Below, piece after piece: positions 63,961-64,000 of a stretch of DNA of 64,000 nt. The stretch is from contig JAPJBO010000965.1 in assembly GCA_030068145.1 (NCBI GenBank), forward strand, positions 19,500 to 83,499, read 5' to 3'. Every line of letters starts with the position of its first letter. Positions within the stretch are counted from its first letter, which is position 1. The stretch comes from Diplonema papillatum (Eukaryota; Euglenozoa; Diplonemea; Diplonemida; Diplonemidae). Under the pieces are notes generated by a model. That model was not told the DNA's origin and did no database searches. It worked only from the letters and a program-made list of their open reading frames with translations. The translations under genes were made by a program, and so were the position numbers.

Positions 63961-64000
63961 GGAGCCACATGCGTTCTATCGGCTTCCCAGGAATAGCGAA

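Overview
This is a repeat-rich eukaryotic nuclear window, most likely from a unicellular protist or alga. The evidence is a GT-AG intron, signal-peptide/transmembrane receptors, a DDX60-type helicase, a two-ORF non-LTR retrotransposon, very long (AC)n microsatellites and gene-poor DNA packed with dispersed and tandem repeats. There is no operon or CRISPR architecture. An alveolate alga (chromerid or dinoflagellate relative) is a guess from the overall style only.

Layout. 1-5.4 kb: a large inverted repeat, hairpins, a 13-bp minisatellite and dispersed repeats. 5.4-14.1 kb: two related receptor genes on the minus strand with a signal peptide, C-type-lectin-like ectodomain, one TM helix and a shared cytoplasmic block. 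The first has a row of extra copies of its last coding segment downstream; the second has a truncated 5' copy upstream. 14.9-16.5 kb: a 550-bp tandem repeat. 17.4-20.4 kb: a small, probably mitochondrial protein gene with damaged partial copies on both sides, and a basic 139-aa ORF. 20.4-26.4 kb: mainly dispersed repeats and one MITE. 26.4-33.9 kb: a 2132-aa DDX60/SKI2-like helicase with a truncated copy of its 5' end upstream. 35.5-37.3 kb: an unknown 164-aa protein with 3'-end copies downstream. 40.8-42.3 kb: a Cys-tailed small protein with 3'-end copies. 45.3-46.4 kb: a two-exon membrane thioredoxin-like protein. 46.5-47.65 kb: a tRNA-like sequence between 34-bp direct repeats, then a 16-bp minisatellite. 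47.7-59.6 kb: an (AC)n-rich block holding a complete LINE (ORF1; ORF2 with two OTU domains, endonuclease, RT and RNase H), a 5'-truncated LINE and several hairpin-bearing units. 59.6-64 kb: dispersed repeats and two weak exon candidates.

Two themes stand out. First, most host genes are accompanied by same-strand degenerate copies of only their own 3' or 5' end. Second, the LINE, its truncated relative and a family of short structured units all abut (AC)n microsatellites, suggesting microsatellite-targeted insertion or co-amplification. Domain calls come from reading motifs in the translations; no database search was possible.
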